The notes under the pieces: model-generated
Databases searched by the model: none
The model's input: the letters and a program-made list of their open reading frames with translations, nothing else
Told to the model about the DNA's origin: nothing
Shown here: one piece after another, positions 17,824 to 25,651 of the stretch
Numbering within the stretch: position 1 is the first letter of the stretch
Layout of the letters: every line of letters begins with the position of its first letter
Made by a program: the position numbers and the translations under genes
Origin: Streptomyces humicola
GTDB taxonomy: Bacteria; Actinomycetota; Actinomycetes; Streptomycetales; Streptomycetaceae
Length of the DNA: 64,000 nt
Reading direction: 5' to 3'
Assembly (NCBI RefSeq): GCF_024436035.1
Contig: NZ_JANFNG010000016.1
Span: 79,903-143,902, forward strand

Positions 17824-17839
17824 GGTGGTTGAGACCTTT
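17824..17839. promoter_or_regulatory. dre-like (DasR) site in the chitinase promoter
   Basis: GGTGGTTGAGACCTTT matches the DasR consensus ACTGGTCTAGACCACT at about 10 of 16 bases, including both TGGT and AGACC cores. DasR represses chitinase genes through such sites in S. coelicolor. The place, about 80 bp upstream of the chitinase ATG, fits. The match is moderate. Confidence 0.5.
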
Positions 17840-17955
17840 ATGGACCGCTTAAGGACCCGATCGGAGACGGTTAAAGCGAATGCCCCGGCCAGGATCCACC
17901 CGGCCGGGACGTAGCGCTTGTGTGCGCTCGTGTGCGCTTGTGAAACCGCGGGGCG

Positions 17956-18102
17956 TCAGCCCGTGTACGCCTTGAAAGCGTCGGCGAAGGCGTTCGCACT
18001 CTGCACGATGGAGCTGCAGTTGTCAGCGGCGTAGGACTGGGCGCGTGAGACGAGCCGTAGTCCTTCGCCGTGATGTTGACCGCGCCGATGGTCACGCCGT
18101 TG
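17956..18102 (-). pseudogene. Remnant of a second GH18 chitinase gene
   Basis: Two pieces of a chitinase remain. 17956-18020 is nearly identical to the last 20 codons and stop of the intact gene (ending in FADAFKAYTG). 18045-18102 matches its central strand (NGVTIGAVNI, then KDYGSS). About 90 codons between the pieces are deleted, the join shifts the frame, and everything upstream of the central strand is gone. A weakened form of the chitinase terminator follows at 17883-17908, so the duplication included it. The remnant abuts the histidine kinase gene and is not expected to make a protein. This is decay of a tandem paralogue. Confidence 0.85.
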
Positions 18103-18138
18103 ATGGGATGGGGGACGGTGAATCGTTCCAAGGCGGGC

Positions 18139-19533
18139 TCAGGAGCGGACCGCCCCGGCCCGGCGTCCGCGGCCGACGCGGTGCCCGCGCCGCACCCGTC
18201 GCCTGCCGCCCGACGCCCTGGGGCGCAGCGCCAGCCACACCCGTACTTCCGTGCCACCGAGCACGGAGTTGCCGATCGTGACGTCGCCGCCGGTCGATTC
18301 CGCCACCCGCCGCACGATGTCGAGGCCGAGCCCGGTCGAGCCGGGGCCTCCGTCGCCCTGGCCGCGGCGCAGTGCGGCGTCCGGGTCCTGGATCCCGGGA
18401 CCGGCGTCCGAGACGAGCACGATCACCGCGTCCTCACCGTTGTGCACGTCGACCGCGAAGGCGGTGCCTTCCGGGGTGTGGCGGAAGACGTTGCCGAGCA
18501 TCGCGTCGAGCGCCGCCGCGAGGTCGGCACGGACGACGGGTACGCGCACCGGCCGGTCGGCCCCCGCGGTGCGCACCCGGCGTCCCTGGTCCTCGGCGAG
18601 CGCGGACCAGAACGCCATGCGCTCGCGGATCACCTCCGCCGCGTCACAGCCGACCGAGGCCGATCCGCCGGCGGAGGCGGAGCGCTGGGCGCGCGCGGTG
18701 CGGATGATCTGGTCGACCTCGCGCTCCAGCTGGGCGACGGCTTCCCGCGTCTGCTCGGCGGCCGGGCCGTCGCCGAGCGAGGCGGCATTGAGCCGCAGGA
18801 CGGTGAGCGGCGTGCGCAGCCGGTGGGAGAGGTCGGCGGCCAGCTCACGCTCATTGGCAAGCAGTTGGGTCACCTGATCGGCCATCGAGTTGAACGCGAC
18901 GGCCGCCGCCCGCAGTTCGGACGGCCCGTCCTCCCGGACCCGTACGCCCAAGTCCCCCTGACCGAGGTCGTGGGCGGCGGCGGCGAGCAGCCGGGCGGGT
19001 CGCACCACCCGGGTGCCGAGCCGGTCGGCGATCACCACGGAGCCAACGACGAGCCCGGCGCCGACGAGCCCGAGCATCAGCCACGCGGTCGCTACGCCGC
19101 GGGTGATGTCCCCTTCGGGGACGAAGACTTCGACGACCGCGATCGATCCAGAGCTCACGGCGGTGGGCTGGAGCAGCGCGTAGCCGCCGGGCACGGAGAC
19201 GGTCGAGGCCCGGCCGAACCTGGTCGCGGTGTCGAGCTCGGCCTGCGTGACGCGCTGGGTGCCGATCTCCACCGCGCCGCTTCCGCCGGCCGCCGGGACG
19301 TTCACGGCGATCTGTCCGTCGGCGCCCGCCTGGGTGGAGGCGACCGCGCGCTCCAGCTGGGTACGGTCGGTGGTGATCGCGAGCGCGGGGCCGATCGCGG
19401 CGGCCTGGCGTTCGGCGTTGGACATCGCCCGGTCGCGGGCAAGCTCCTTGACGACGAGCCCGAGCGGTATGGCGAAGGCCAGTACCACCATCGCGGTGAC
19501 GGCGAGCACGACCTTGACCAGCGCCCACCTCAT
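18139..19533 (-). CDS. Sensor histidine kinase
   Basis: A 464-residue membrane kinase. Transmembrane segments lie at about 5-28 and 148-168 around an extracytoplasmic sensor domain of about 115 residues. A HAMP linker follows, then the phosphoacceptor helix LAADLSHRLRTPLTVL with the histidine near 238, and the ATPase domain with the N box NVFRHTPEGTAF and G boxes DAGPGI and STGLGLDIV. The C-terminal tail is Arg/Gly-rich. Its start overlaps the response-regulator stop by 4 bp (ATGA), so the pair is co-translated. The signal is unknown. The stop lies just beyond the chitinase remnant, but that is not evidence of a chitin link. Confidence 0.93.
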   Translation of the reverse strand: MRWALVKVVLAVTAMVVLAFAIPLGLVVKELARDRAMSNAERQAAAIGPALAITTDRTQLERAVASTQAGADGQIAVNVPAAGGSGAVEIGTQRVTQAELDTATRFGRASTVSVPGGYALLQPTAVSSGSIAVVEVFVPEGDITRGVATAWLMLGLVGAGLVVGSVVIADRLGTRVVRPARLLAAAAHDLGQGDLGVRVREDGPSELRAAAVAFNSMADQVTQLLANERELAADLSHRLRTPLTVLRLNAASLGDGPAAEQTREAVAQLEREVDQIIRTARAQRSASAGGSASVGCDAAEVIRERMAFWSALAEDQGRRVRTAGADRPVRVPVVRADLAAALDAMLGNVFRHTPEGTAFAVDVHNGEDAVIVLVSDAGPGIQDPDAALRRGQGDGGPGSTGLGLDIVRRVAESTGGDVTIGNSVLGGTEVRVWLALRPRASGGRRRVRRGHRVGRGRRAGAVRS

Positions 19534-20225
19534 CGCCCGTCATCCACGTCTCTCGGCGGCTCCAGTTTCACGCCCACCCCGCGCAGCGTGTGCAGATAGC
19601 AGGGTTTGGCGGCGGTTTCGCCCAGTTTGCGGCGGAGCCATGACAGGTGCACATCGATGGTCTGGTCGTCGCCGTAGGCCTGCTGCCAGACCTCGGCGAG
19701 CAGTTCACGCCGTGACACGACGACCCCGGGGCGGGCGGCGAGGAAGGAGAGCAGGTCGAACTCGCGGCGGGTCAGATCGAGGGCGGTGCCGTCGAGCACC
19801 GCTTCCCTGCGCAGCACGTCGATCCGCAGGCCCCCGACGCGCAGTACCCGGGACGCCTCGGTGCCCCGCGAGCGGCGCAGCACGGCGGCCATCCGCGCCG
19901 ACAGGTGTTCCACCGAGAACGGTTTGACGAGATAGTCGTCGGCTCCGTCGTTGAGCAGCCTGACGATCTCGCCCTCGTCGTCCCGCGCCGTGGCGATGAT
20001 CACGGGGACGTCGGTGAGGCCGCGGAGCATCTTCAGCGCCTCGGCGCCGTCGAGGTCGGGCAGGCCGAGGTCGAGGATCACCACGTCGAAGCCGACCTGA
20101 GCCACCTCGCGCAGCGCCTCGAGTGCGGTACCCACGCTGCGCACCGTGTGGGCGGCGTCGGTGAGGTGCCTGATGAGCGCGGAGCGCACGAATTGGTCGT
20201 CCTCGACGACGAGCACACTGGCCAT
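19530..20225 (-). CDS. Response regulator, OmpR/PhoB type
   Basis: A 231-residue response regulator. The receiver domain (1-120) has the acidic pair VVEDDQ, the phosphoacceptor Asp52 in VVILDLGLPD, and the conserved lysine in DDYLVKPF. The winged-helix effector domain (130-225) shows LTRREFDLLSFLAARPGVVV and DDQTIDVHLSWLRRKLGE. The ATG at 20225 is chosen because the receiver begins directly after it (MASVLVVEDD); the longer open frame upstream is a shadow. It is followed by its kinase with a 4-bp overlap. Target genes are not evident. Confidence 0.94.
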   Translation of the reverse strand: MASVLVVEDDQFVRSALIRHLTDAAHTVRSVGTALEALREVAQVGFDVVILDLGLPDLDGAEALKMLRGLTDVPVIIATARDDEGEIVRLLNDGADDYLVKPFSVEHLSARMAAVLRRSRGTEASRVLRVGGLRIDVLRREAVLDGTALDLTRREFDLLSFLAARPGVVVSRRELLAEVWQQAYGDDQTIDVHLSWLRRKLGETAAKPCYLHTLRGVGVKLEPPRDVDDGR

Positions 20226-20348
20226 GGTCGGCACCGTACGCCATACGAGCGATCGCGCGGCCGCATAGCTTACCGGTCGGACGGGCACAGGAGTACGCAA
20301 CCGGGCGGGCGCTTGACGCATCAGGCGCGTGCGACAGTATTGAGCCCG

Positions 20349-20897
20349 ATGCGACGAGGTTTGGTGCAAGCGGGAGCATGGGCGCTGGCGACCGGCGCAG
20401 CGGTGACGCTGTCCTGGTTCGGCGTCCGGACGGTGCTGGCGAGCACCGCGTACGACCCTCCCCGCGCCCTGCCCATCTCGTCCGTGCCGAGCAACGCCGC
20501 CACGGGGGTCAGCATCACCCCGCAGTCGTCCTCCACGCAGCAACCCCGCCCGTCGCACAGCGACTCGCCGTCGGGCTCCGCGCGTGCCACACCGACCGGG
20601 GGGACGTCCGCGGGGGGTTCCGCGGCCGGTCCGCGGCCGGCCCCTTCGGCCACGTCACCGTCGTCCTCGGAGACCGGCACCATTCACAGCTACACGGTCA
20701 CCGGTGGCCGTGTGGCGCTCGACCTCGGGACGTCCTCGGCGACCCTGGTGTCCGCAACGCCCGACTCAGGGTGGTCCATGCAGGTATGGAAGCAACCCCA
20801 GTGGATCCGGGTGGACTTCACCTCCGGCAACCAGACCTCTTCGGTCTTCTGCACCTGGAACGATCACCCGCCGATGGTGACGACCACCACCGGCTGA
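20349..20897 (+). CDS. Secreted or anchored protein with Ser/Pro-rich linker
   Basis: A 182-residue protein of unknown function. It starts MRRGLVQAGAWALATGAAVT, a signal peptide or anchor to about residue 30. A disordered Ser/Thr/Pro/Gly linker follows to about 115. A compact domain of about 65 residues closes the protein (HSYTVTGGRVALDLGTSSAT, then SMQVWKQPQWIRVDFTSG and CTWNDHPP), which looks like a small beta-sandwich and contains one cysteine. It diverges from the two-component operon with 123 bp between, so it may be a target or sensor partner; that is inference. Confidence 0.75.
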   Translation: MRRGLVQAGAWALATGAAVTLSWFGVRTVLASTAYDPPRALPISSVPSNAATGVSITPQSSSTQQPRPSHSDSPSGSARATPTGGTSAGGSAAGPRPAPSATSPSSSETGTIHSYTVTGGRVALDLGTSSATLVSATPDSGWSMQVWKQPQWIRVDFTSGNQTSSVFCTWNDHPPMVTTTTG

Positions 20898-20927
20898 AGG
20901 GCCCGCCCTCCGTCAGCGGAAGCGTCC

Positions 20928-21812
20928 TCAGCGGAAGGCATCCGGCGGCGGCACGGGAGACGCGGCGGCCGTCACGTCGGTGACGGGAGCCGCTCCCCCG
21001 GTGAAGTCGGCAAGTTCCCTGCCGTGTTCAAGGCGTCCGGGGTGCGGGTCGCCGGCGATCCGGCGGGTCAGCTCGGCGAACGGGAGGGCCCGGCCGGAGG
21101 CGACCAGCATCGCGTTGCCGAAGCGCCGGCCGCGCAGCACCGCAGGATCGGCGGCCAGACAGCTCTCCTCGAAGCAGGAGCGCACGGTCGCCACCTGCGA
21201 CCGGAGGAACGCAAGTCCTCCGCCGTCGGTGAGATTGGCCGCATATACCCCGTCGGGCCGCAGCACCCGCCGCACATCGGCGAGGAACTCCACGGACGTC
21301 AGATGCGCAGGCGTGCGCGCGCCGTGGAAGACGTCGGCGATCACGAGATCCGCCCAGTTCTCGTGGAGCTTGGCCAGCCCTTCGCGGGCGTCCCCGCCAC
21401 GCACGCGGATCCGCCATGTGCGGTCCAACGGCAGTTCGCGGCGGACGAGTTCGACGAGCGCCGTGTCGATCTCGATCACCTGTTGGGTGGAGCGCGGACG
21501 GGTGGCGGCGACGTACCGCGGGAGGGTGAGCGCACCCCCGCCTAGGTGGACGACGTGCAGCGGCATGCCCTGCGCCGCCATCAGATCGATCATATGGCCG
21601 AGCCTGCGCTGGTAGGCGAAGTCGAGGCGTTCGGGGTCGTCGAGGTCGACATGCGACTGTGGGGCGCCGTCGATCAGCAGCGACCAGGCGCGCGGCCGCT
21701 CCCGGTCCGGTACGAGCTCGGCGGCGCCGCCGCCGACGAAGGCGCGCACCGGCTCCCGGCCCTGCCGGGCCGCCGCCCGTCCCCTGCCTGTCCTGCCCGT
21801 TCCGCCTGCCAC
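20928..21812 (-). CDS. Spermidine synthase-like methyltransferase-fold protein
   Basis: A 294-residue protein of the polyamine (spermidine) synthase fold. VHLGGGALTLPRYVAATRP is the nucleotide-binding glycine motif; QQVIEIDTALVELVRRELPL follows, and ADLVIADVFHGARTPAHLTS is the catalytic-loop region. The second half has FLADVRRVLRPDGVYAANL. The N-terminal beta domain of true spermidine synthases is short here. The GTG at 21812 is one option; GTG at 21749 would give 273 residues. Proteins of this kind are common single genes in Streptomyces, and real aminopropyl transfer is unproven. It lies 25 bp after a prim-pol-like gene and is probably co-transcribed with it. Confidence 0.8.
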   Translation of the reverse strand: MAGGTGRTGRGRAAARQGREPVRAFVGGGAAELVPDRERPRAWSLLIDGAPQSHVDLDDPERLDFAYQRRLGHMIDLMAAQGMPLHVVHLGGGALTLPRYVAATRPRSTQQVIEIDTALVELVRRELPLDRTWRIRVRGGDAREGLAKLHENWADLVIADVFHGARTPAHLTSVEFLADVRRVLRPDGVYAANLTDGGGLAFLRSQVATVRSCFEESCLAADPAVLRGRRFGNAMLVASGRALPFAELTRRIAGDPHPGRLEHGRELADFTGGAAPVTDVTAAASPVPPPDAFR

Positions 21813-21837
21813 CTCACCAGTATCGGCGGTGGCGTGA

Positions 21838-22266
21838 TCAGAGCGCGTCGGCGGCCTCGATGGTGCGCGCCGCCTCGCCGAGCGCCTGGCGCAGCAGCGC
21901 GGGATCGGTGACCGGGTGGCTGCTCTCCGGCGGTACGAGCCAGCCCGTGCCCGCGACCGGTGGATCGCCGGCGAGCCTGCGCCCGCCGCCGTCGGTCTCC
22001 GTGCACGCGCTGCCCGGCAGGTCCCAGCCGTCGGCGGTGCCGGGCGGGACCAGGAAACCGAGAGTGTCGCCCGAGGAGTCGTGCAGCACCGGCCCGACGC
22101 CCGTGCGCAGCCGCAGAATGTCAACGGCTTCGAGGCCCTGCCGCGACGGCACGGTGACCAGATCCCAGTCGGGGGCCGCCACCGCCGACACCGCGTCCGA
22201 GGCGGGCGCGCCCGCCGCCTTCATCTTCGACCCGGATGATCTGTGCGCCCCTGAAGTCTCCAACAA
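21838..22266 (-). CDS. Short prim-pol-like protein
   Basis: A 142-residue soluble protein. Its core (WDLVTVPSRQGLEAVDIL, GPVLHDSSGDTLGFLVPPGT, WDLPGS) resembles the N-terminal part of the bifunctional primase/polymerase domain that is widespread in Streptomyces as stand-alone, probably inactive versions; the protein at 30240 shares the pattern. Catalytic acidic residues are not evident. The start is a TTG preceded by GAGGAGG at ideal spacing; the ATG 14 codons later is the alternative. It leads a two-gene unit with the spermidine synthase-like gene and diverges from the TPR regulator gene. Function unknown. Confidence 0.65.
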   Translation of the reverse strand: MLETSGAHRSSGSKMKAAGAPASDAVSAVAAPDWDLVTVPSRQGLEAVDILRLRTGVGPVLHDSSGDTLGFLVPPGTADGWDLPGSACTETDGGGRRLAGDPPVAGTGWLVPPESSHPVTDPALLRQALGEAARTIEAADAL

Positions 22267-22517
22267 GGGAACCTCCTCACTGTCGGGCCCTGAACGGTCA
22301 CACCGGGATCAACGCGTGAAGGGCGTCAACAGCTACGGTCGCGAAACGCTGCAAAGGATGGCACTTCATGGCGGATCGCGGGTGAGATATCCGGTTTGTA
22401 GCCAAACACTGCGTACTTGCCGCATCACAGCGAGTACGGTCGTGCCGCCGAAATCACACACGTACCACACCCCGCACCATCCCAGCACCCCGAACACCCT
22501 CAGGAGGAGGCCTCGTC

Positions 22518-23867
22518 ATGGCACCCTCACCGCCGGCGCCCAACACAGCCTTCCGACGGCTGCGGGGCGACCTGTCGCCCGGCGAGTTCGCCGCGGCGGT
22601 ACGGAGGGCGGCCCGCGAGATCGGTGAGCGGGTGAGCTGCGACGCGCGCTACATCGGCCGCGTCGAGTCGGGCGAGATCCGGTGCCCCAACTACGCGTAC
22701 GAGCGAGTCTTCAAGCACATGTTCCCCGGCTGCACGCTCACGGACATGGGGTTCGCACCGCGCGAGGCGGTACGGGGTCGCAGGCTGCACGCGGATGCGG
22801 GGCCCGTGGTGCCCATGGTGGATGACGGCACCTTCAGCACTGACAGCAACAACGAGGAGAGCGACGTGCTGCGTCGCGCATTCATGACCAGCGGCCCGGC
22901 TGCCGCACTGGCGGCAGCGCTGCCGGCGCCGATCGGCCCGGCACCGGCCGTACCGCGCCGGATCGGCGGCCGCGAGGCCCACTCGGTCGAGGAGGCGGTG
23001 CGACAGATCCGGCTGCTCGACGACAGGCACGGCGCGGAAGGGCTCTTCCAGCGGGCCGGCCACTCGCTGCGCAGCGCCTATGCGCTGCTCGACCAGGGGA
23101 TGTACAGCCAGGCCGTCGCCGACAGATTGCACGCCGGATCGGGTGAACTCGCCATCTCCGTGGGATGGTTGGCGCACGACTCCGGGCGCCATGCCGATGC
23201 CCGTTCGTACTATGCGGAAGCGCTGGCCACCGCCCGTATGTCCGGCGACCCGGCGCTGGAGGCGCACGCCTTCTGCAACACCGCGTTCCTCGCGCGCGAC
23301 GCGGGTCGCCCGCGCGAGGCGGTGCGAGCCGCACAGGCCGCCCAGCGCGCGGCCAGAGCGCTCGGATCGTCGCGCCTGCTGTCGCTGCTCGCCCTGCGTG
23401 AGGCGGGGGGCTGGGCCGGGCTCGGCGACCGGGCGGCGTGCGAGCGGGCGCTGCTGCGCGCCGCGCGGTTGTACGGCAAGGGGCCGTCCGACGCCGATCC
23501 GGAGTGGATGACCTTCTACGGCGAGGCCGAGTTGGAGGGACTCGAGGCGCAGTGCTGGTCGCGGCTGGGCGAGTACCGTCGCGCCGCGGTGCACGCACGG
23601 CGGGGCGTAGCCCTGCAGGATCCTCACTTCACGCGCAATATCGCGCTCTACAGTGCGGAGTTGGCGGGGGATCTCGCAGCGGGCGGTGAACCCGACGAGG
23701 CGGCGGAGGCGGGCCGGCGAGTGCTCGACCTGCTGGGCGAGCACGTCAGGTCCTCGCGCATCCGCACGATGCTGGACGCGGCGGCGACGACGCTCGGCCC
23801 GCACCGCAGGCGCGGCGCGGTGGCCGAGTTCCTGGCCCGGCATGCACACTCCAGGCGATCGGCGTAA
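22518..23867 (+). CDS. NsdA-like TPR regulator
   Basis: A 449-residue regulator. Residues 1-75 look like a degenerate helix-turn-helix (AREIGERVSCDARYIGRVES, then CPNYAYERVFKHMF). Residues 150-430 are tetratricopeptide-like helices (ELAISVGWLAHDSGRHADAR, YYAEALATARMSGDPALEAH, LREAGGWAGLGDRAACERAL). The layout and the phrase structure WLAHDSGRHADA...YYxEAL resemble NsdA, a negative regulator of Streptomyces differentiation and antibiotic production, but this is a paralogue rather than NsdA itself. The ATG has AGGAGGAGG upstream. No signal peptide. It may bind DNA, a peptide or a protein partner. Confidence 0.75.
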   Translation: MAPSPPAPNTAFRRLRGDLSPGEFAAAVRRAAREIGERVSCDARYIGRVESGEIRCPNYAYERVFKHMFPGCTLTDMGFAPREAVRGRRLHADAGPVVPMVDDGTFSTDSNNEESDVLRRAFMTSGPAAALAAALPAPIGPAPAVPRRIGGREAHSVEEAVRQIRLLDDRHGAEGLFQRAGHSLRSAYALLDQGMYSQAVADRLHAGSGELAISVGWLAHDSGRHADARSYYAEALATARMSGDPALEAHAFCNTAFLARDAGRPREAVRAAQAAQRAARALGSSRLLSLLALREAGGWAGLGDRAACERALLRAARLYGKGPSDADPEWMTFYGEAELEGLEAQCWSRLGEYRRAAVHARRGVALQDPHFTRNIALYSAELAGDLAAGGEPDEAAEAGRRVLDLLGEHVRSSRIRTMLDAAATTLGPHRRRGAVAEFLARHAHSRRSA

Positions 23868-23939
23868 CGCTGCAACGCTTCACCGCGCGGCGGGCTCGCT
23901 TCGACGGGGAGCGAAGCGATGCCGCCCTACCGTGGGCGC

Positions 23940-24758
23940 ATGAGCGACTTCGCACCTGACGACGGGTTCCGCAGGTTCCAGGAGTTCCGGGAGCTGCACC
24001 ATCGTGAGCAGCCGTTGCTGCTGCCCAACGCATGGGACCACGCGTCCGCCGCGGCGCTCGCGGCACGCGGGTTCCGGGCGATCGGAACGACGAGCCTCGG
24101 GGTCGCCGCGGCCGCCGGCATGGTGGACGGGGCCGGGGCGACCCGGGCGCAGACCGTGGCGCTCGCACTCGGGCTGGCCAGGCTCGATGCGCTGATCACC
24201 GTCGACATCGAGGGCGGGTTCGGCGAGGACCCCGGTGACGTCGCGGCGCTCGCGGCCGAGTTGGCCGACGCCGGGATCGTCGGGGTCAACATCGAGGACG
24301 GCCGGGCCGACGGCTCGCTCGCCCCGGTCGCACGGCAGCGCGAGGTGATTGCCGCCGTCAAGGAGCGCGTGCCGCACCTGTTCGTCAACGCCAGAACGGA
24401 CACCCACTGGCTGCGTGAGGCACCGTCGCTCGACGTGACGCTCCGCCGCGTCGAGGCCTACCAACAGGAGGGCGCCGACGGCGTCTTCGTGCCGGGCTTG
24501 GTCGACGACGACTCCGTCCGCAGCGTGGTGGAGGCGGTCGGCGTACCGCTGAACGTCCTGTTCGCGCCCGGTCGCGTCAGCTACGACCGGCTCGCGGAGC
24601 TGGGCGTGCGGCGCATCTCCACCGGCTCGTTGCTCTTCCGCGCGGCCCTGGACAGCGCCGTCGAGACGGCCTGGGCCGTCGCGCACCCGGATGCACCGGT
24701 CCGCGAGGTGCCCTCGTACGGGGAGGTGCAGGCGCTGGCGGAGCGGTTCCGCGGGTGA
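23940..24758 (+). CDS. Isocitrate lyase/PEP mutase family enzyme
   Basis: A 272-residue TIM-barrel enzyme of the isocitrate lyase/phosphoenolpyruvate mutase superfamily. LLLPNAWDHASAAALAARGF is the standard first strand; ITVDIEGGFGEDPGDVAALA gives the metal-binding acidic residues; GVNIEDGRADG and LFVNARTDTHWL match the following conserved strands. It lacks the K-K-C-G-H catalytic loop of isocitrate lyases, so a C-C or P-C lyase on another 2-oxo or hydroxy acid is likely, for example oxaloacetate hydrolase-like activity. The ATG at 23940 fits family starts. It ends 9 bp from the convergent TetR gene. Confidence 0.85.
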   Translation: MSDFAPDDGFRRFQEFRELHHREQPLLLPNAWDHASAAALAARGFRAIGTTSLGVAAAAGMVDGAGATRAQTVALALGLARLDALITVDIEGGFGEDPGDVAALAAELADAGIVGVNIEDGRADGSLAPVARQREVIAAVKERVPHLFVNARTDTHWLREAPSLDVTLRRVEAYQQEGADGVFVPGLVDDDSVRSVVEAVGVPLNVLFAPGRVSYDRLAELGVRRISTGSLLFRAALDSAVETAWAVAHPDAPVREVPSYGEVQALAERFRG

Positions 24759-24767
24759 GCCGCCCGC

Positions 24768-25514
24768 TCACCCCGCACCCAGCAGGCCGTCGAGCAGCGC
24801 GTCGAGGCCGTGCTCGTACTGGCGCAGGCCGTCCTGCGCCGACGCCAGCTCCGGCGCGAGGTCGACGAGGTGAGGGAAGCGGTCCGCGGGCAGCCCGGCG
24901 AACCGTGTCCGCAGCCGCTCGCCGCCGTTCTGGTGGGCGAGCCCGCGACGGCGTCCGCTCGCGGTCCACAGCGCGGCGCCCACCGTGTACTGCATCAGCG
25001 CGGTCTCGGCGCGGGCCGCCGCCGAGCGGTCCATCCCCGATCGCAGCAGCAGGCCGAGCAGACGGTCGACGACGGCCGTGCCCTCGTCGCCGCGCACGGG
25101 CCCCCGGGTGAGGAGGTGGAGCACGGAGGGGTGGTCGGCGAGCAGTCGGTAGACGCTCCGGCACAGCGCACGCACGGCGCGCCGCGGTTCGGCGGGTCCG
25201 GGGTGCTCGGGGTGTCCGGGGTGTCCGGGGTGTCCGGCGTGTTCGGCGTGTTCGGCGGCGGGGAGGGCGATCTCGGCGAGCAGCCGTTCGCGCACGGCGT
25301 CGATGATCTCGTCCTTGCCGGTGAAGTGGGTGTAGACGGCCATGGTGCCGACGCCGAGGCGTTCGGCGAGGGCGCGCATGGTGAAGGCGTCGGGCCCTTC
25401 GTGGTCGAGGAGGGAGACGGCGGCATCGAGGACGCGCTCACGGTTGAGGGTGTTGCGAGGCGTGCGGCGGCGGGGAGTTGGACGTGTGGGGGGATGTACG
25501 GGCGGCTTCGTCAT
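24768..25514 (-). CDS. TetR-family regulator
   Basis: A 248-residue repressor with an N-terminal helix-turn-helix (about 20-65: RERVLDAAVSLLDHEGPDAF, MRALAERLGVGTMAVYTH) and a C-terminal domain of the type found in the tetracycline repressor itself (LRTRFAGLPADRFPHLVDLA). An insert of His-Pro-Gly repeats at about 90-110 comes from a 9-bp tandem repeat. The ATG at 25514 follows a Pro/Arg/Thr-rich short leader (MTKPPVHPPTRPTPRRR). It is divergent from the nuclease gene with 137 bp between, so it is a candidate regulator of the nuclease-helicase operon; no operator is obvious. Confidence 0.88.
   Translation of the reverse strand: MTKPPVHPPTRPTPRRRTPRNTLNRERVLDAAVSLLDHEGPDAFTMRALAERLGVGTMAVYTHFTGKDEIIDAVRERLLAEIALPAAEHAEHAGHPGHPGHPEHPGPAEPRRAVRALCRSVYRLLADHPSVLHLLTRGPVRGDEGTAVVDRLLGLLLRSGMDRSAAARAETALMQYTVGAALWTASGRRRGLAHQNGGERLRTRFAGLPADRFPHLVDLAPELASAQDGLRQYEHGLDALLDGLLGAG
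25200..25253. repeat. 9-bp tandem repeat inside the TetR gene
   Basis: Six 9-bp units, GGGGTGCTC, three GGGGTGTCC and two GGCGTGTTC. On the coding strand they read as His-Ala-Glu and His-Pro-Gly repeats. This is a likely site of in-frame length variation. Confidence 0.9.
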
Positions 25515-25651
25515 GATGGGCGGCTCATCGGGACGGGGACGGGGACGATGCGGGCGCTTTATAACGTATGTCGTACGGTTCAGCGTCCGCAATGCGTTCA
25601 TGTTCCCCCCGATACCCCGCGTTGTCGGTCCCGGATGCCAGACTTTCGGAC

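Noticed and set aside
23940..24758. Isocitrate lyase or methylisocitrate lyase
   Set aside because: The catalytic K-K-C-G-H type loop is not present, and the length is short, so only the superfamily can be named.
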